This document shows positions 19,067 to 33,676 of a DNA stretch of 64,000 nt, piece by piece. The translations under genes and the position numbers were made by a program. The notes beneath the pieces are model-generated. The model was not told the DNA's origin and searched no databases. It saw nothing but the letters and a program-made list of their open reading frames with translations. Source of the stretch: Acinetobacter sp. CS-2 (lineage in GTDB: Bacteria > Pseudomonadota > Gammaproteobacteria > Pseudomonadales > Moraxellaceae). The DNA lies in NCBI RefSeq assembly GCF_016599715.1, contig NZ_CP067019.1, forward strand, positions 2,542,001 to 2,606,000. Reading direction: 5' to 3'. Numbering within the stretch: the stretch's first letter is position 1; each line of letters starts with the position of its first letter.

Positions 19067-20437
19067 ATGAATGAGCCTGTTTTTTTTCAAAAATTGCTAA
19101 CCAAGCAACAGCTTAATCCTACTGAAATTCTTTTATGCTTATCGCATCTTAACCATGTGGTTTACTTAAAAAATGTAAAGCAACCTGTCATTGCAATTTT
19201 GGCTTCTGAATATATGCTGATGCAAAATAACAAAATTCAGAAATTTACCAGAACATCGTTAAACAAATATCAACAAAAAAATGAACCAATTGATTTCAAT
19301 CAATTTTTTAAGCAGGATTTGCAAAATCACACCTCCGATTTCAATGGTGGTTTAATCGGTTTTATCAGTTATGATGAAGCTGCCCAACAACACGTCAATA
19401 TTCAATCCAAGAACCAGCCCTCTTTATTTTTAGGCATTTATTGCAGCTATATTAAACTGACCGATCAAGGCTGGACCTTTTTTAGTCATGAACATGAGGC
19501 TGAAGCGATCTTTCAGGTACTTCAAAATGCCTTGCAAAACAAAAACAAGCCAAGTAAAGAAAATCAAAATTTCACCCTCACTCGACCTTGTACCGCACGC
19601 TGGACTAAAAAACAGTATGTGAATGCCTTTAATCAGATTCAAGATTACATTCGGGCAGGTGACTGTTATCAAATTAATTTAACTCAAGAATTTACAACCA
19701 AAGCACAAGGTTTGTTGTTAGATACAGCAGAAGCGTTTTGGCAATTGACTGATGCACCTTATTCAGGTTATCTCAAAATCAATGATTTTGAATTATTAAG
19801 CTGCTCTCCCGAACTGTTTATCAAGTTTGAAGCAAATCGGAAAATCACCACAAAACCGATTAAAGGCACTATGCCCAGATATTCAGATGTTGCGCAAGAT
19901 GAGCAATCCAAGCAAAGCTTAATTCACTCTAAAAAAGACCAAGCCGAAAATGTAATGATTGTTGATTTACTGCGTAATGATTTGAGCGTATACGCTGAAA
20001 CAGGCTCTGTTAAAACACCAAAACTTTTTGAAATTGAGTCATTTAATCAAGTTCATCATATGGTGAGTGAAGTCACTGCTAGATTAAGGCAAGATATCAA
20101 TCCTTTTCACGTTCTGATGTCAGCTCTTCCGGGCGGTTCAATCACAGGCGCTCCCAAAATTCGTGCCATGCAAATTATAGAGGAACTTGAAGGTGCTCCA
20201 CGTGGTGCCTACTGTGGTTCGATGGGGTATTTTAATTTTGATGGTACAGGTTCATGGAATATTTTGATTCGCTCAATTCAAAAATATCAGAATGATATTT
20301 CTGTTTGGGCTGGCGGAGGGATCACCATTGCATCAGATTGCGATGCCGAATATCAGGAATGTTTTGATAAAGTGTCTGCCATGCTGGATTTGCTTAATAC
20401 CTGGTATAAGCCAAATCAACAAAAAAGCGATTCCTGA
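19067..20437 (+). CDS. pabB: Aminodeoxychorismate synthase component I
   Basis: A chorismate-binding enzyme that, with the glutaminase PabA, makes 4-amino-4-deoxychorismate for folate synthesis. Seen: AGDCYQINLTQEF, PIKGTMPR, GGSITGAPKIRAMQIIEELE and GAYCGSMGYF. The start chosen gives 456 residues, close to the family; an ATG 20 codons upstream (19007) is also possible. Its stop codon is inside the loop of its terminator. It is a single-gene unit divergent from filA. Confidence 0.92.
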   Translation: MNEPVFFQKLLTKQQLNPTEILLCLSHLNHVVYLKNVKQPVIAILASEYMLMQNNKIQKFTRTSLNKYQQKNEPIDFNQFFKQDLQNHTSDFNGGLIGFISYDEAAQQHVNIQSKNQPSLFLGIYCSYIKLTDQGWTFFSHEHEAEAIFQVLQNALQNKNKPSKENQNFTLTRPCTARWTKKQYVNAFNQIQDYIRAGDCYQINLTQEFTTKAQGLLLDTAEAFWQLTDAPYSGYLKINDFELLSCSPELFIKFEANRKITTKPIKGTMPRYSDVAQDEQSKQSLIHSKKDQAENVMIVDLLRNDLSVYAETGSVKTPKLFEIESFNQVHHMVSEVTARLRQDINPFHVLMSALPGGSITGAPKIRAMQIIEELEGAPRGAYCGSMGYFNFDGTGSWNILIRSIQKYQNDISVWAGGGITIASDCDAEYQECFDKVSAMLDLLNTWYKPNQQKSDS

Positions 20438-20450
20438 GAATCGCTTTTTT
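20421..20450 (+). terminator. Terminator overlapping the pabB stop codon
   Basis: Stem AAAAAAGCGATTC / GAATCGCTTTTTT (13 bp) with a 4-nt loop CTGA. The pabB TGA stop is inside the loop, so the stem's left half is coding sequence. Confidence 0.85.
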
Positions 20451-20457
20451 GACTTCA

Positions 20458-20512
20458 AATCCCTCCTCCCTTTATAAAAGGTGAGGAGCACTGCTCCGCA
20501 AGGGAGGTGTTT
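20458..20512. repeat. REP-like imperfect palindrome after pabB
   Basis: Contains CCCTCCTCCC and GGGAGG inverted arms enclosing an inner GGAGCA-C-TGCTCC palindrome. Similar pyrimidine-rich/purine-rich palindromes occur at 21629-21777 and 56235-56288, so it is likely a dispersed extragenic palindrome. Confidence 0.55.
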
Positions 20513-20514
20513 AA

Positions 20515-21597
20515 TTAAGCTAAAATATCATTTCTCAAGGTATCGACTAAACGCTGGTTTTGCTCGTCGGTACCAATGGTAATACGCAGGAACTGGTTGA
20601 TACGGGGCTTATTAAAATAACGTACGATAATGCCACGTTCGCGCAATTCAGCAGCAAGCTCAGCTGCATCTCTACTCGCTAATGACGCAAAAATAAAGTT
20701 TGCACTCGATGGCAAAACTTTAAAGCCAAGCTCAGCCAATTGGGCAACCAACTTTTCACGGCTTGCAATCACTTTCTCATTTTGCGCTTCGAAGTATTCT
20801 TGATCTTCAAAAGATGCTACAGCTGCTGCAATCGCAAAACGATCGATCGGATAAGAGTTAAAACTGTTCTTCACCGCTTCAAGGGCAGCGATGAGATGTG
20901 GCTGTGCAATGGCAAAACCGACACGTAATCCCGCCAGTGAACGAGACTTAGATGTAGTTTGGCAAACCACCAAGTTATCGTATTTCTCAACCAGTTTTAC
21001 CGCCGATTCAGCACCGAAATCCACATAAGCTTCATCAATGACGACCACTGAATCTGGATTGGCCTGAAGCACATCTTCAATGGCTGACAAACCCAGTGCG
21101 ATACTGGTCGGCGCATTCGGATTGGTAATAATAATCCCGCCATTGGCTTGTTTATAATCATCCACCACAATTTCAAAATCATCATTCAATGGCAAAACTT
21201 TGGTTTTTACCCCAAAGAACTGACTGTAAACCGGATAAAAACTATAGGTAATGTCCGGATAAAGCACTGGCAACTCTTGGACAAAAAATGCTTTAAAAAT
21301 ATGTGCCAAGACTTCATCAGAACCATTGCCCACAAAGACATTTTCAACAGCAACTTTTTGTTGTTTAGCAATCGCCTGTTTTAGCTCGGAAGCATCTGGA
21401 TCAGGATATAAACGTAATACATCTGCTGAATTGGCCAATACCGCTTGAACCGCTTCGACCACTTTTGGTGATGGCGGATAGGGATTTTCATTGGTATTGA
21501 GTTTTAATAAGTTTTGGATTTTGGGTTGTTCACCGGGTACGTAAGGTTCGAGTTCACGTACTTCAGGACTCCAAAAACGCATTTTTTCAGTGGTCAT
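20515..21597 (-). CDS. hisC: Histidinol-phosphate aminotransferase
   Basis: A fold-type I PLP enzyme that makes L-histidinol phosphate. Seen: [14 protein letters not shown] near the N-terminus, [23 protein letters not shown] and the PLP-binding Lys in [17 protein letters not shown]. About 360 residues, the normal length. The start (MTTEKMRFW) is preferred over an ATG three codons upstream. It follows hisD by 226 bp of repeat-containing DNA, so it may have its own promoter or depend on read-through. Confidence 0.95.
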   Translation of the reverse strand: MTTEKMRFWSPEVRELEPYVPGEQPKIQNLLKLNTNENPYPPSPKVVEAVQAVLANSADVLRLYPDPDASELKQAIAKQQKVAVENVFVGNGSDEVLAHIFKAFFVQELPVLYPDITYSFYPVYSQFFGVKTKVLPLNDDFEIVVDDYKQANGGIIITNPNAPTSIALGLSAIEDVLQANPDSVVVIDEAYVDFGAESAVKLVEKYDNLVVCQTTSKSRSLAGLRVGFAIAQPHLIAALEAVKNSFNSYPIDRFAIAAAVASFEDQEYFEAQNEKVIASREKLVAQLAELGFKVLPSSANFIFASLASRDAAELAAELRERGIIVRYFNKPRINQFLRITIGTDEQNQRLVDTLRNDILA

Positions 21598-21624
21598 GGT
21601 CAACATTTTATTTTCTCTTATTTC

Positions 21625-21777
21625 CCTCTCCTAACCTCTCTTGCGCTTTGCTTTAAAGCAATCTTTAAAGCTCACTCAGGGAGCGGAATCTACACCTCAT
21701 GAAGATAGAATCAAACGTCAAAGTCATTCTCATCATATGAGTTCCCCTCTCCTTTCAGGAGAGGGTTAGGGAGAGGT
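21625..21777. repeat. Palindromic repeat region between hisD and hisC
   Basis: CCCTCTCCTAACCTCTC (near 21629) and GAGAGGGTTAGGGAGAGG (near 21760) are inverted copies about 110 bp apart. A short local hairpin CCCTCTCC-TTTCA-GGAGAGGG sits at the right side. It may be a miniature mobile element or a pair of extragenic palindromes. Confidence 0.55.
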
Positions 21778-21823
21778 TTATAATTTTAGAAAACCAGATT
21801 TTTTCTATCTAGCCTATGATTCA

Positions 21824-23113
21824 TTACTGATAACGATAACGTGCTGAACGTGCATGGGCATCCAGGTTTTCCTGTTGCGCCAAGATATCGGCTGTTTTCG
21901 CTAAAGTTTTCACGCCTTCTTGCGAACACATAATCAGGCTGGAACGCTTCTGGAAATCATATACACCGAGTGGTGATGAGAAACGTGCTGTGCCCGAGGT
22001 TGGTAACACATGATTTGGTCCGGCACAGTAGTCACCAATGGCTTCAGGCGTATAACGCCCCATAAAAATCGCACCCGCATGGCGGATTTGTTCAGCCATT
22101 TCTTGTGATTCATCCAGGCAAAGCTCCAAATGCTCTGGTGCGACCTGGTTAATGAGGTCAATCGCTTCCTGACGATCTTTCACCAAAACCAATGCCCCAC
22201 GATTGGCAATTGAAGTACGAGCAATTTCAGCTTTTGGCAAAGCCGCCAAATGTTCTTCAATCGCCTGTTCAACGTCGTTTAAAAGCTGTTCATCCGGTGT
22301 GATGAAAACTGCTTGGGCAACGGTGTCATGCTCGGCTTGGGACAAGAGATCCATCGCCAGCCATTTGGCATTGTTTTCGCCTTCAGCATAGACCAAAATT
22401 TCAGAAGGTCCCGCAATCATGTCAATACCGACTTGACCAAATACAGCACGTTTAGCTGCTGCTACGAAACGGTTACCTGGACCAGTAATTTTATCGACAG
22501 AGGGAATGGTTTCAGTACCATAAGCCAATGCTGCAACCGCTTGCGCACCACCAATGGTAAATGCACGATGCACACCAGCCAGATATGCCGCGGCCAATAC
22601 CAATGGATTTAACTCACCATTCGGCGCAGGAACCACCATGATAATTTCAGGCACACCGGCAACATGCGCAGGCACCGCATTCATCAATACGGAAGATGGA
22701 TACGATGCCAAGCCACCCGGTACATAAATACCGACACGATCCAGCGGGGTAATTTTTTGACCTAAGGTATTCCCTAAAGCATCGACATAGGTCCAGCCAT
22801 CCTGCTTTTGTGCTTGATGGAATTCACGAATACGGTTTGCAGCCAATTCTAATGCTTCACGAACTTCTGTTGTTAAACCGTCAAAAGCTGCTTTAAGTTG
22901 TTCTTGAGTGAGTTCTAGATCAGAAAATTGATGCGCTGGATGTCGATCGAACTGTTGAGTGAGTTTAAGAACATGAGCATCACCATGCAGACGTACGTCA
23001 GCAATGATTTGGTCTACGGTTTTTAAAAGTTCAGGATCACTAACTGTCTCAAAAGCCAACAAGTCAGCAAAGGCCTGTTTAAAGCTTTGATCTTGAGTCG
23101 ATAAACGTCGCAT
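21824..23113 (-). CDS. hisD: Histidinol dehydrogenase
   Basis: A zinc enzyme that oxidises histidinol to histidine in two NAD-dependent steps. Motifs: [46 protein letters not shown] and [10 protein letters not shown]. The start chosen gives 429 residues ([15 protein letters not shown]), the normal length. An upstream ATG at 23182 would add 23 atypical residues. It is 210 bp after hisG with a terminator between, so it probably has its own promoter. Confidence 0.95.
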   Translation of the reverse strand: MRRLSTQDQSFKQAFADLLAFETVSDPELLKTVDQIIADVRLHGDAHVLKLTQQFDRHPAHQFSDLELTQEQLKAAFDGLTTEVREALELAANRIREFHQAQKQDGWTYVDALGNTLGQKITPLDRVGIYVPGGLASYPSSVLMNAVPAHVAGVPEIIMVVPAPNGELNPLVLAAAYLAGVHRAFTIGGAQAVAALAYGTETIPSVDKITGPGNRFVAAAKRAVFGQVGIDMIAGPSEILVYAEGENNAKWLAMDLLSQAEHDTVAQAVFITPDEQLLNDVEQAIEEHLAALPKAEIARTSIANRGALVLVKDRQEAIDLINQVAPEHLELCLDESQEMAEQIRHAGAIFMGRYTPEAIGDYCAGPNHVLPTSGTARFSSPLGVYDFQKRSSLIMCSQEGVKTLAKTADILAQQENLDAHARSARYRYQ

Positions 23114-23273
23114 CAATTTACCCACAAGGTTTGAATTGGAAAACTTTAGTTTACCTTGTTTCCCAAACTTTGTGGGTATCAATCACACATCTATTCACAT
23201 AGTTTCATAGGAAATTACTTTCTGAATTATCGAATAAATTCGCTGTTTAGCTCGGGATGGTAAAAATAGGCAT

Positions 23274-23302
23274 AAAAAAACCGCCAAAGGGTGACGGTTT
23301 TT
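23274..23302 (-). terminator. Terminator after hisG
   Basis: Hairpin AAAACCGCC / GTGACGGTTTT with one mismatch and a poly-T on the minus strand, just past the hisG stop. It separates hisG from hisD. Confidence 0.7.
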
Positions 23303-23323
23303 CACATCTGAATGCAAAAAGAC

Positions 23324-25275
<1,952 letters not shown>

Positions 25276-25281
25276 CTAGTT

Positions 25282-25533
25282 CTAAGCTCCGAATAAGCTT
25301 GCTTTACGCCATTCTTCTTTGGTCATTGCACGAATAGTTACTGCATGTACTTCACCGCTGGCAATATATGAATTTAACGGAGCATAAACTGTCTGTTGGC
25401 GTGCCACCGGACGTTTGCCTTCAAATTGTTCATCTACAATGCGAAGATCAAATTTCCCGCCTTGCCCACTAACTGCAACTTCAGCCTCTGGAAAAGCAGC
25501 TTTTAAAATTTCAGTGAGCTGTTCACTATTCAT
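25282..25533 (-). CDS. ibaG: BolA-family protein IbaG
   Basis: An 83-residue BolA/IbaG-type protein, which binds iron-sulphur clusters with monothiol glutaredoxins and is linked to acid stress and cell-wall genes. The BolA fold signature VYAPLNSYIASGEVHAVTIRA and a Cys-free but His-bearing core are seen. The ATG used has AGAGG 8 nt upstream. An upstream GTG would add one Met. It is the first gene of the ibaG-murA-hisG transcript. Confidence 0.85.
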   Translation of the reverse strand: MNSEQLTEILKAAFPEAEVAVSGQGGKFDLRIVDEQFEGKRPVARQQTVYAPLNSYIASGEVHAVTIRAMTKEEWRKASLFGA

Positions 25534-25626
25534 CACAAAGACCTCTTATAGGACCAACGGTGTAAAAACCTGCCATTTTACTATAAATATGAAAAATAAA
25601 TCATTAAGCTATAACATTTAATATAT

Positions 25627-25657
25627 AAAAAAAGAGGTCATAAAAAACCTCTTTTTG
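25627..25657 (-). terminator. Terminator after hpf
   Basis: A 10-bp stem AAAAAGAGGT / ACCTCTTTTT with a CATAAAAA loop, followed on the minus strand by T-rich sequence. It ends the rpoN-hpf region. Confidence 0.8.
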
Positions 25658-25670
25658 TTCAGCAACAAAA

Positions 25671-26003
25671 CTATGCCATTAAAGATGGGGATGCAACCTG
25701 CATTTTTCTATGCTTATGCAACTGTCTTTTAAGTTTTTCTGTTAATTTTTTTATTGATGTATACATATCATCAGCTGTTGCCTGTGCAAACAATTCTGCC
25801 CCCGGTACACGAATAATTGCTTCTGCAATATGATTCAAACTTCCTTTTCTTGATCGTTTATCTACTTGATGATCTTTGCTCAATTTCACCTGCATACTAT
25901 TGACCTGATCTAAATGTTTGGTCATTTCAGCAAATTTTAAACGAATATTATCTTCAATTGCAGGGGTGATAGTTAAGTGATGACCACGAATTGTTATTTG
26001 CAT
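25671..26003 (-). CDS. hpf: Ribosome hibernation promoting factor (short form)
   Basis: A 110-residue protein of the HPF/RaiA family that binds the 30S subunit in slow growth and helps dimerise ribosomes. MQITIRGHHLTITPAIEDNIRLKF opens the protein and the lysine-rich KKLTEKLKRQLHKHR follows the acidic/basic core. Length fits the short form. The start is M6 of a longer reading frame (26018) because it matches family N-termini. It lies downstream of rpoN, a conserved pairing. Confidence 0.93.
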   Translation of the reverse strand: MQITIRGHHLTITPAIEDNIRLKFAEMTKHLDQVNSMQVKLSKDHQVDKRSRKGSLNHIAEAIIRVPGAELFAQATADDMYTSIKKLTEKLKRQLHKHRKMQVASPSLMA

Positions 26004-26116
26004 AATTCTATCCCTCACCTTCTTTAGGATTAGTTAAAGTCATAGCCGAAATGATCTGCTGACAGAACCTAGAATTCTGCAATTTACACTTTAAATCATT
26101 TCAACCACACCTTTAA

Positions 26117-26151
26117 AAGAAAAAAGATTCATTATGTTGTCATAATGAATC
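26117..26151 (-). terminator. Terminator after rpoN
   Basis: An 11-bp perfect stem GATTCATTATG / CATAATGAATC with a TTGT loop, followed on the minus strand by T-rich sequence. It lies between rpoN and hpf. Confidence 0.75.
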
Positions 26152-26175
26152 CTTAGAATAATCAGATTTTAAAAA

Positions 26176-27630
26176 TTAGATCAAGACTTTTCGTTCAGAA
26201 GATGAAGGAATATGTAACGACTCTCGATATTTAGCGACAGTTCGACGTGCCACATCAATGCCATCTTGTTTTAACAAATTGGCAATAATATTGTCAGATA
26301 AAGGCTTGCGTGGATTTTCTTCGGAAATTAACTTTTTAATTTTTGCCCGAATCGCAATTGAAGATGCCTCCCCACCTGAAGTCGTTGCCACATGACTGGA
26401 GAAAAAATATTTCAGTTCAAACAGGCCACGCGGGGTCAGCATAAATTTGTTGGTCGTCACTCGCGAGACTGTAGACTCATGCAATTCCACCTCTTCCGCA
26501 ATATCGCGCAATACTAAAGGTTTCATCCCTTCAGCACCTATTTCCAAAAATCTTTTTTGATGTTCCACGATACATGTGGCCACTTTTAATAAGGTTTTAT
26601 GACGCTCATCGACACTTTTAATAAAATTTTTGGCATCCAGCATTTGATTGCGTAAATATTGATTATCGTTACTTTGATCTGCACGTTTGATCATACTGGC
26701 ATAAAAAGAGTTGATCCTTAATTTAGGCATAACATCCTGATTTAACTGCACTTGCCAATGATCATTCTTTTTCATGACCACCACATCGGGAATCTGATAA
26801 TCAGAGTCCTTTTCTTCAAACTCCATTCCCGGATAAGCTTTTAAGGTCTTTAACAAGTCAACTGCACATTTCAATTGTTCAGGATTCAAACCCGTTTGTT
26901 TGATCAATTTTGGCAATTCATTCGAAATCAATAATTCATAATGATTTAGTAAAGTTATCGCTTCATGACGATAAGCTTGATGGGCAGGCAAGCTTTCCAA
27001 TTGTACCAATAAACATTCTGCCAGATTACGTGATGCTACACCTGGAGGATCCAGATGTTGAATATGTTTTAAGACAACAAGGACTTCATCATCTTCCACT
27101 TCATCCTCATAATCCATAGTTTCCAATAAATGCTGCACAGATGCCGTGATTTCAGCAATTTCAGCATCTAAAAAACCTTTTTCATCTAAAGAATCAACAA
27201 TACAATGCGCAATCAAGCGATCTACATCAGAAAAATGCAACAAATTGATTTGTTCAAGTATGTGTTCTTTTAGACCAAGATGTCCCTGACGGTTATCTTC
27301 ACGCTCTTCATATTCAGGGGAACCAAGACTCGTCGGTTGATGGGTATAGACATCATCCCAATCAGTATCGACAGGTAAATCATCAGGAAGATGGTTTGCA
27401 TTCAGCTCATTCGTTAAATCTTTATTATCGCGTTCCTGATCTTGTAAGGTGGATAAACTTTCAATCGAAGATTGCTCTTCAACCTTCTCTAGTAAGGGGT
27501 TACTATCAAGTTGAATCTGAATTTCTTGCTCTAATTCAAGACTAGAAAGTTGAAGCAAACGAATGGCTTGTTGTAACTGCGGTGTCAGCGACAAGGAGTT
27601 TGCAACTTTTAATCCAACCGATAACTTCAT
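26176..27630 (-). CDS. rpoN: RNA polymerase sigma-54 factor
   Basis: A 484-residue sigma-54. The N-terminal activator-interacting region (LKVANSLSLTPQLQQAIRLL, glutamine-rich) and the C-terminal RpoN box ARRTVAKYRE (about 465) are both present. The linker is acidic, as usual. Sigma-54 needs an AAA+ activator and drives nitrogen and other alternative genes. No enhancer-binding protein gene is in the window. Its own promoter must lie in the 240 bp before the IS66 element. Confidence 0.97.
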   Translation of the reverse strand: MKLSVGLKVANSLSLTPQLQQAIRLLQLSSLELEQEIQIQLDSNPLLEKVEEQSSIESLSTLQDQERDNKDLTNELNANHLPDDLPVDTDWDDVYTHQPTSLGSPEYEEREDNRQGHLGLKEHILEQINLLHFSDVDRLIAHCIVDSLDEKGFLDAEIAEITASVQHLLETMDYEDEVEDDEVLVVLKHIQHLDPPGVASRNLAECLLVQLESLPAHQAYRHEAITLLNHYELLISNELPKLIKQTGLNPEQLKCAVDLLKTLKAYPGMEFEEKDSDYQIPDVVVMKKNDHWQVQLNQDVMPKLRINSFYASMIKRADQSNDNQYLRNQMLDAKNFIKSVDERHKTLLKVATCIVEHQKRFLEIGAEGMKPLVLRDIAEEVELHESTVSRVTTNKFMLTPRGLFELKYFFSSHVATTSGGEASSIAIRAKIKKLISEENPRKPLSDNIIANLLKQDGIDVARRTVAKYRESLHIPSSSERKVLI

Positions 27631-27899
27631 ATTACCCTACTCTTTTTAACTGCTATTTATGAAAACACATCTTGTAAGCAATTTTTGTGCCGTTTTAATT
27701 TTTATATCATAGATACACATAAAAAATATACAAATTTAAAATTTTTTAATTATATTTTCGATAAAATACTCACGAAATATTAATAAATATTTTTATAAAT
27801 TAATAACTTACTCAAAAGATAAAATCTAATTATCTAAATAGCAGAAAAATCAATTCCGTTAAAGAATCGTAAGCGTCCGCTGAATCCCATGCCTATTTT

Positions 27900-29504
27900 T
27901 TAATTTTGGTCGGATTTCCAGCGGTGTGGCAGTAATTCTTCTATTTGGGTCACTTTATGCGTCGGCAGCCTTTTCAGCACATCACTTAAATAGGCATACG
28001 GATCCAGTCCATTCAGCTTTGCTGACTGGATTAAAGTCATGATATTGGCAGCTCGTTGGCCGCTGCGCAGCGAGCCAGCAAACAGCCAGTTCTTACGTCC
28101 CAACGCCCAGGGGCGCATCTGATTTTCAATCCAGTTATTGCAAATCGGTAGATTGCCATCATCCAAATAGCGGCTTAAAGCTGGCCAACGCTTCAGAGTG
28201 TAATTGATGGCCTTGGCGGTGGGAGAACTCGATGGCACCGTCAGATGATGTTGGTTGAGCCATTCATATAGTTGTTGCATCACCGGTTGGCTATGCTGTT
28301 GTCGGTATTCGCGGCGGTCTTCCGCTGTACCATCCGTCTTTTTCCTGAGTTCTGCTTCTATGGCATACAGTTTCTGAATCAGCACTAATGCCTGTTCAGC
28401 GACCTGACTTTTCCCGGTCACATGCAGTTCATGGAATTTACGACGTGCATGGGCCATGCAGCCCACCTCAATGACCTGGCCTGATTTAAAGCGTGCTTTA
28501 TAACCACTGTAATCATCACAGACCAGATGACCCTGCCAGCCTTTCAGGAACTCTTCAGCATGCTGACCTGAACGACTATCCTGAAAGTCATAGATCACCG
28601 CTTGAACTGGATTGTACTGTGTGGTGGCATAGGCCCAGACATAACCTTTCTTCGGTTTTTTCTCATCATCACCCATCCGCATGATGGTGACCGGCGTTTC
28701 ATCGGCATGGATCACCCGCTGTTGCAACACCACCTGTTTTAAGGCATTAGCCAGAGGTTCCAGTTCCACACCGCAGCGACCAATCCAGTCAGATAAAGTG
28801 GATCTGGACAGATCAATGCCAGCCCGCTGATAGATCAGGCGCTGACGGTACAGCGGTAAATGATCGGCATACTTCGATACCAGCACATGGCTGAGCAGTT
28901 CAGGTGAAGCAATGCCTTTATCAATCACATAGGCAGGCATCGCTTGCTGAGTCAGGGTGTCACACTGATCACAGACCCATTTGCCACGGACATGCTGTTC
29001 CTTGTAGAACTGTGCCGGTCTGAAATGCAGTTTTTCACTGATATCTTCGCCGATACGACGTAACTGGCAGCCACAACTGCATTGGGTTGATGCAGGTTCA
29101 TGCTCAATACGGATGGTGTGTAGATGATCTGGCAGCAGTCGACGTTTAGGTTTGTTGACTGTGGCTTTCTGTGTCGCTGCATGGGTTTTATCTGCATTTA
29201 ATCGTTCTAATTCCAGATCAACGGCTGCGATATCTTCTTCGACCGCCTCATCCCATAGATGGATTTGTTTTGCGGTGAGATGTTCGTTTTTACTGCCGAA
29301 TTTATGCTTTTTAAACAGCGCCAGTTCATGCTCGTATTTTTGATTGAGAATAGAAAGATGCTGAACTTTGGCATCCAATTGCTGGTTTGATTTTTCTAAT
29401 TCTTGATTTGATTGTGCCAGAGACTGATGCTGCATCGCCAACTGCCGGGTAAATTCCAGCAGTTGTTCATGGGTCAGTTGGCTTAAATCAGGCAGCGTAT
29501 TCAT
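27900..29504 (-). CDS. tnpC: IS66 transposase TnpC
   Basis: A 534-residue IS66 DDE transposase. It carries a coiled-coil-like N-terminus (SNQELEKSNQQLDAKVQ), a zinc-type Cys motif (CSCGCQLRRIG, CDQCDTL), and DDE core signals: HADETPV, VCDDYSGYKARF, and the later NNWIENQMRPW. A longer reading frame exists upstream, but the start MNTLPDLSQLTHEQL is the family start. The gene looks intact. Confidence 0.93.
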   Translation of the reverse strand: MNTLPDLSQLTHEQLLEFTRQLAMQHQSLAQSNQELEKSNQQLDAKVQHLSILNQKYEHELALFKKHKFGSKNEHLTAKQIHLWDEAVEEDIAAVDLELERLNADKTHAATQKATVNKPKRRLLPDHLHTIRIEHEPASTQCSCGCQLRRIGEDISEKLHFRPAQFYKEQHVRGKWVCDQCDTLTQQAMPAYVIDKGIASPELLSHVLVSKYADHLPLYRQRLIYQRAGIDLSRSTLSDWIGRCGVELEPLANALKQVVLQQRVIHADETPVTIMRMGDDEKKPKKGYVWAYATTQYNPVQAVIYDFQDSRSGQHAEEFLKGWQGHLVCDDYSGYKARFKSGQVIEVGCMAHARRKFHELHVTGKSQVAEQALVLIQKLYAIEAELRKKTDGTAEDRREYRQQHSQPVMQQLYEWLNQHHLTVPSSSPTAKAINYTLKRWPALSRYLDDGNLPICNNWIENQMRPWALGRKNWLFAGSLRSGQRAANIMTLIQSAKLNGLDPYAYLSDVLKRLPTHKVTQIEELLPHRWKSDQN

Positions 29505-29578
29505 GACCGCAGTATGCCTGAGGTCATGAAGAGAATGAAATAGAACGTTTGGAGGATGGCAGAATAGCCGAGCTTGGT

Positions 29579-29914
29579 TTAGAGCATCGTGACCACCTGC
29601 TGTCGTCCAATGCGCTGCCAAGGCAAACCCTGGATTAATGCCTGTAACTGTTCCGGGTTGAGAGCTACGTTTTCACCCTGGTGAACTTTAGCCCAGTGGA
29701 ATTTTCCCTGTTCCAGCCGCCTGGCACACAGCCAGATGCCCAGTCCATCATGTACCAGCACTTTCATACGATGGCCACGTTTATTACAGAACAGGTAGGC
29801 GCAATGCGGTTTGATTGAGCCAAAGGCTTTCATAATCTGCGCCATGGCCGTATCCATTCCTGCACGCATATCCATGGGCTGAGTAGACAACCAGATTTCA
29901 TCGATACGGATCAT
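29579..29914 (-). CDS. tnpB: IS66 accessory protein TnpB
   Basis: A 111-residue IS66 Orf2 protein, required for IS66 transposition. IWLSTQPMDMRAGMDT at the N-terminus and YLFCNKRGHRMKVLVHDGLG in the middle are the family signature. The start overlaps the tnpA stop (ATGA), so the two are coupled. A longer frame exists upstream in tnpA. Confidence 0.93.
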   Translation of the reverse strand: MIRIDEIWLSTQPMDMRAGMDTAMAQIMKAFGSIKPHCAYLFCNKRGHRMKVLVHDGLGIWLCARRLEQGKFHWAKVHQGENVALNPEQLQALIQGLPWQRIGRQQVVTML

Positions 29915-30294
29915 GTTGCCAGCACCTTGAGTAATTCTGCCAAGGCAGGTATTTCTGATACTTGCCATTTCAAGCCAATTTCTGCTTTTGAGTGGGGTAA
30001 AGTAATTTGAACTTTTAACATGTCAGTAGGAGTAGGATCTAATGGTGCAGAGCAAGATAAGGCAATAAATGCAGGTTTATTCGGTAGTGGTGAGCGATCA
30101 CTCCCTGGCTTAGCATCAATTAAGCGAATCCATTTGGATACAAGATTTGTATTCAATCCATGTTGCAAAGCGACTGAAGCAATTGAAACGTCCGGTGCTT
30201 TACAAGCCTGAACGATCTGCTGTTTAAATTCAGCACTGTATGTTCTTCGTTTTTTCGCAAGAGATGCGATGGATGTCTGATTATTTGTAGTCAT
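29911..30294 (-). CDS. tnpA: IS66 accessory protein TnpA
   Basis: A 127-residue helix-turn-helix protein of the IS66 Orf1 type: RTYSAEFKQQIVQACKAP and SIASVALQHGLNTNLVSKW form the HTH. It lies 86 bp from the right terminal inverted repeat and overlaps tnpB by 4 nt. Confidence 0.9.
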   Translation of the reverse strand: MTTNNQTSIASLAKKRRTYSAEFKQQIVQACKAPDVSIASVALQHGLNTNLVSKWIRLIDAKPGSDRSPLPNKPAFIALSCSAPLDPTPTDMLKVQITLPHSKAEIGLKWQVSEIPALAELLKVLAT

Positions 30295-30437
30295 AAATTT
30301 AAGTCCCCACTTGTTTCTAAGTGGGGACTAAATTAAGGCTTATAGGATGAATTCAGAAGGTGTGTTCAGCGGACGCTTACAAAGAATCTAATTTCATTCA
30401 TCATCAAATAATAATTTTAAGGTTTTAATAATCTAGG

Positions 30438-30473
30438 CAAAAAAAAAGCCCCTGCTTTATGCAGGGGCTTTTT
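30438..30473 (-). terminator. Terminator of the rRNA operon
   Basis: A 10-bp stem AAGCCCCTGC / GCAGGGGCTT with loop TTTAT, flanked by a run of T on the minus strand. It lies 12 bp downstream of 5S rRNA. Confidence 0.88.
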
Positions 30474-30485
30474 AAGGAATAATGA

Positions 30486-30599
30486 GCTGGCGATGACTTA
30501 CTCTCACATGGGTAATCCCACACTACCATCAGCGCTAAGAGGTTTCACTTCTGAGTTCGGGAAGGGATCAGGTGGTTCACTCTTGCTATGGTCGCCAGC
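30486..30599 (-). rRNA. rrf: 5S ribosomal RNA
   Basis: A 114-nt 5S gene: GCTGGCGACC at the 5' end pairs with GTCATCGCCAGC at the 3' end and the interior AACTCAGAAGTGAAAC is the universal 5S core. It is the last gene of the rRNA operon. Confidence 0.95.
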
Positions 30600-30771
30600 A
30601 CAACTGTTTATGACTTTGCGTTTGGTCTTATTTAGATGCCAATGCTTGGTCAAATAGAATTCATTAACAGGTATATCTGAGCTGTCGTATTTTGTTCTTT
30701 AGCGTTCACTAAATCAAGCTGTTTTGCTTAATATTGAATTAATTGATGCTTTATACAACAACTGTTTGGGT

Positions 30772-33676
<2,905 letters not shown>

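Larger units (their letters stand above)
27869..30380 (-). mobile_element. Complete IS66-family insertion sequence
   Basis: A 2512-bp element with 16-bp perfect terminal inverted repeats (GTAAGCGTCCGCTGAA at the left and its complement at the right end). The 8-bp target duplication AAAGAATC is at 27861-27868 and 30381-30388. It has the three genes tnpA, tnpB and tnpC. The intact target duplication means it is a direct insertion with no later recombination. It sits between the rpoN promoter region and the rRNA operon terminator. Confidence 0.96.

Noticed and set aside
27900..30294. IS66 genes as ordinary host genes
   Set aside because: Terminal repeats and an 8-bp target duplication show they belong to one mobile element.
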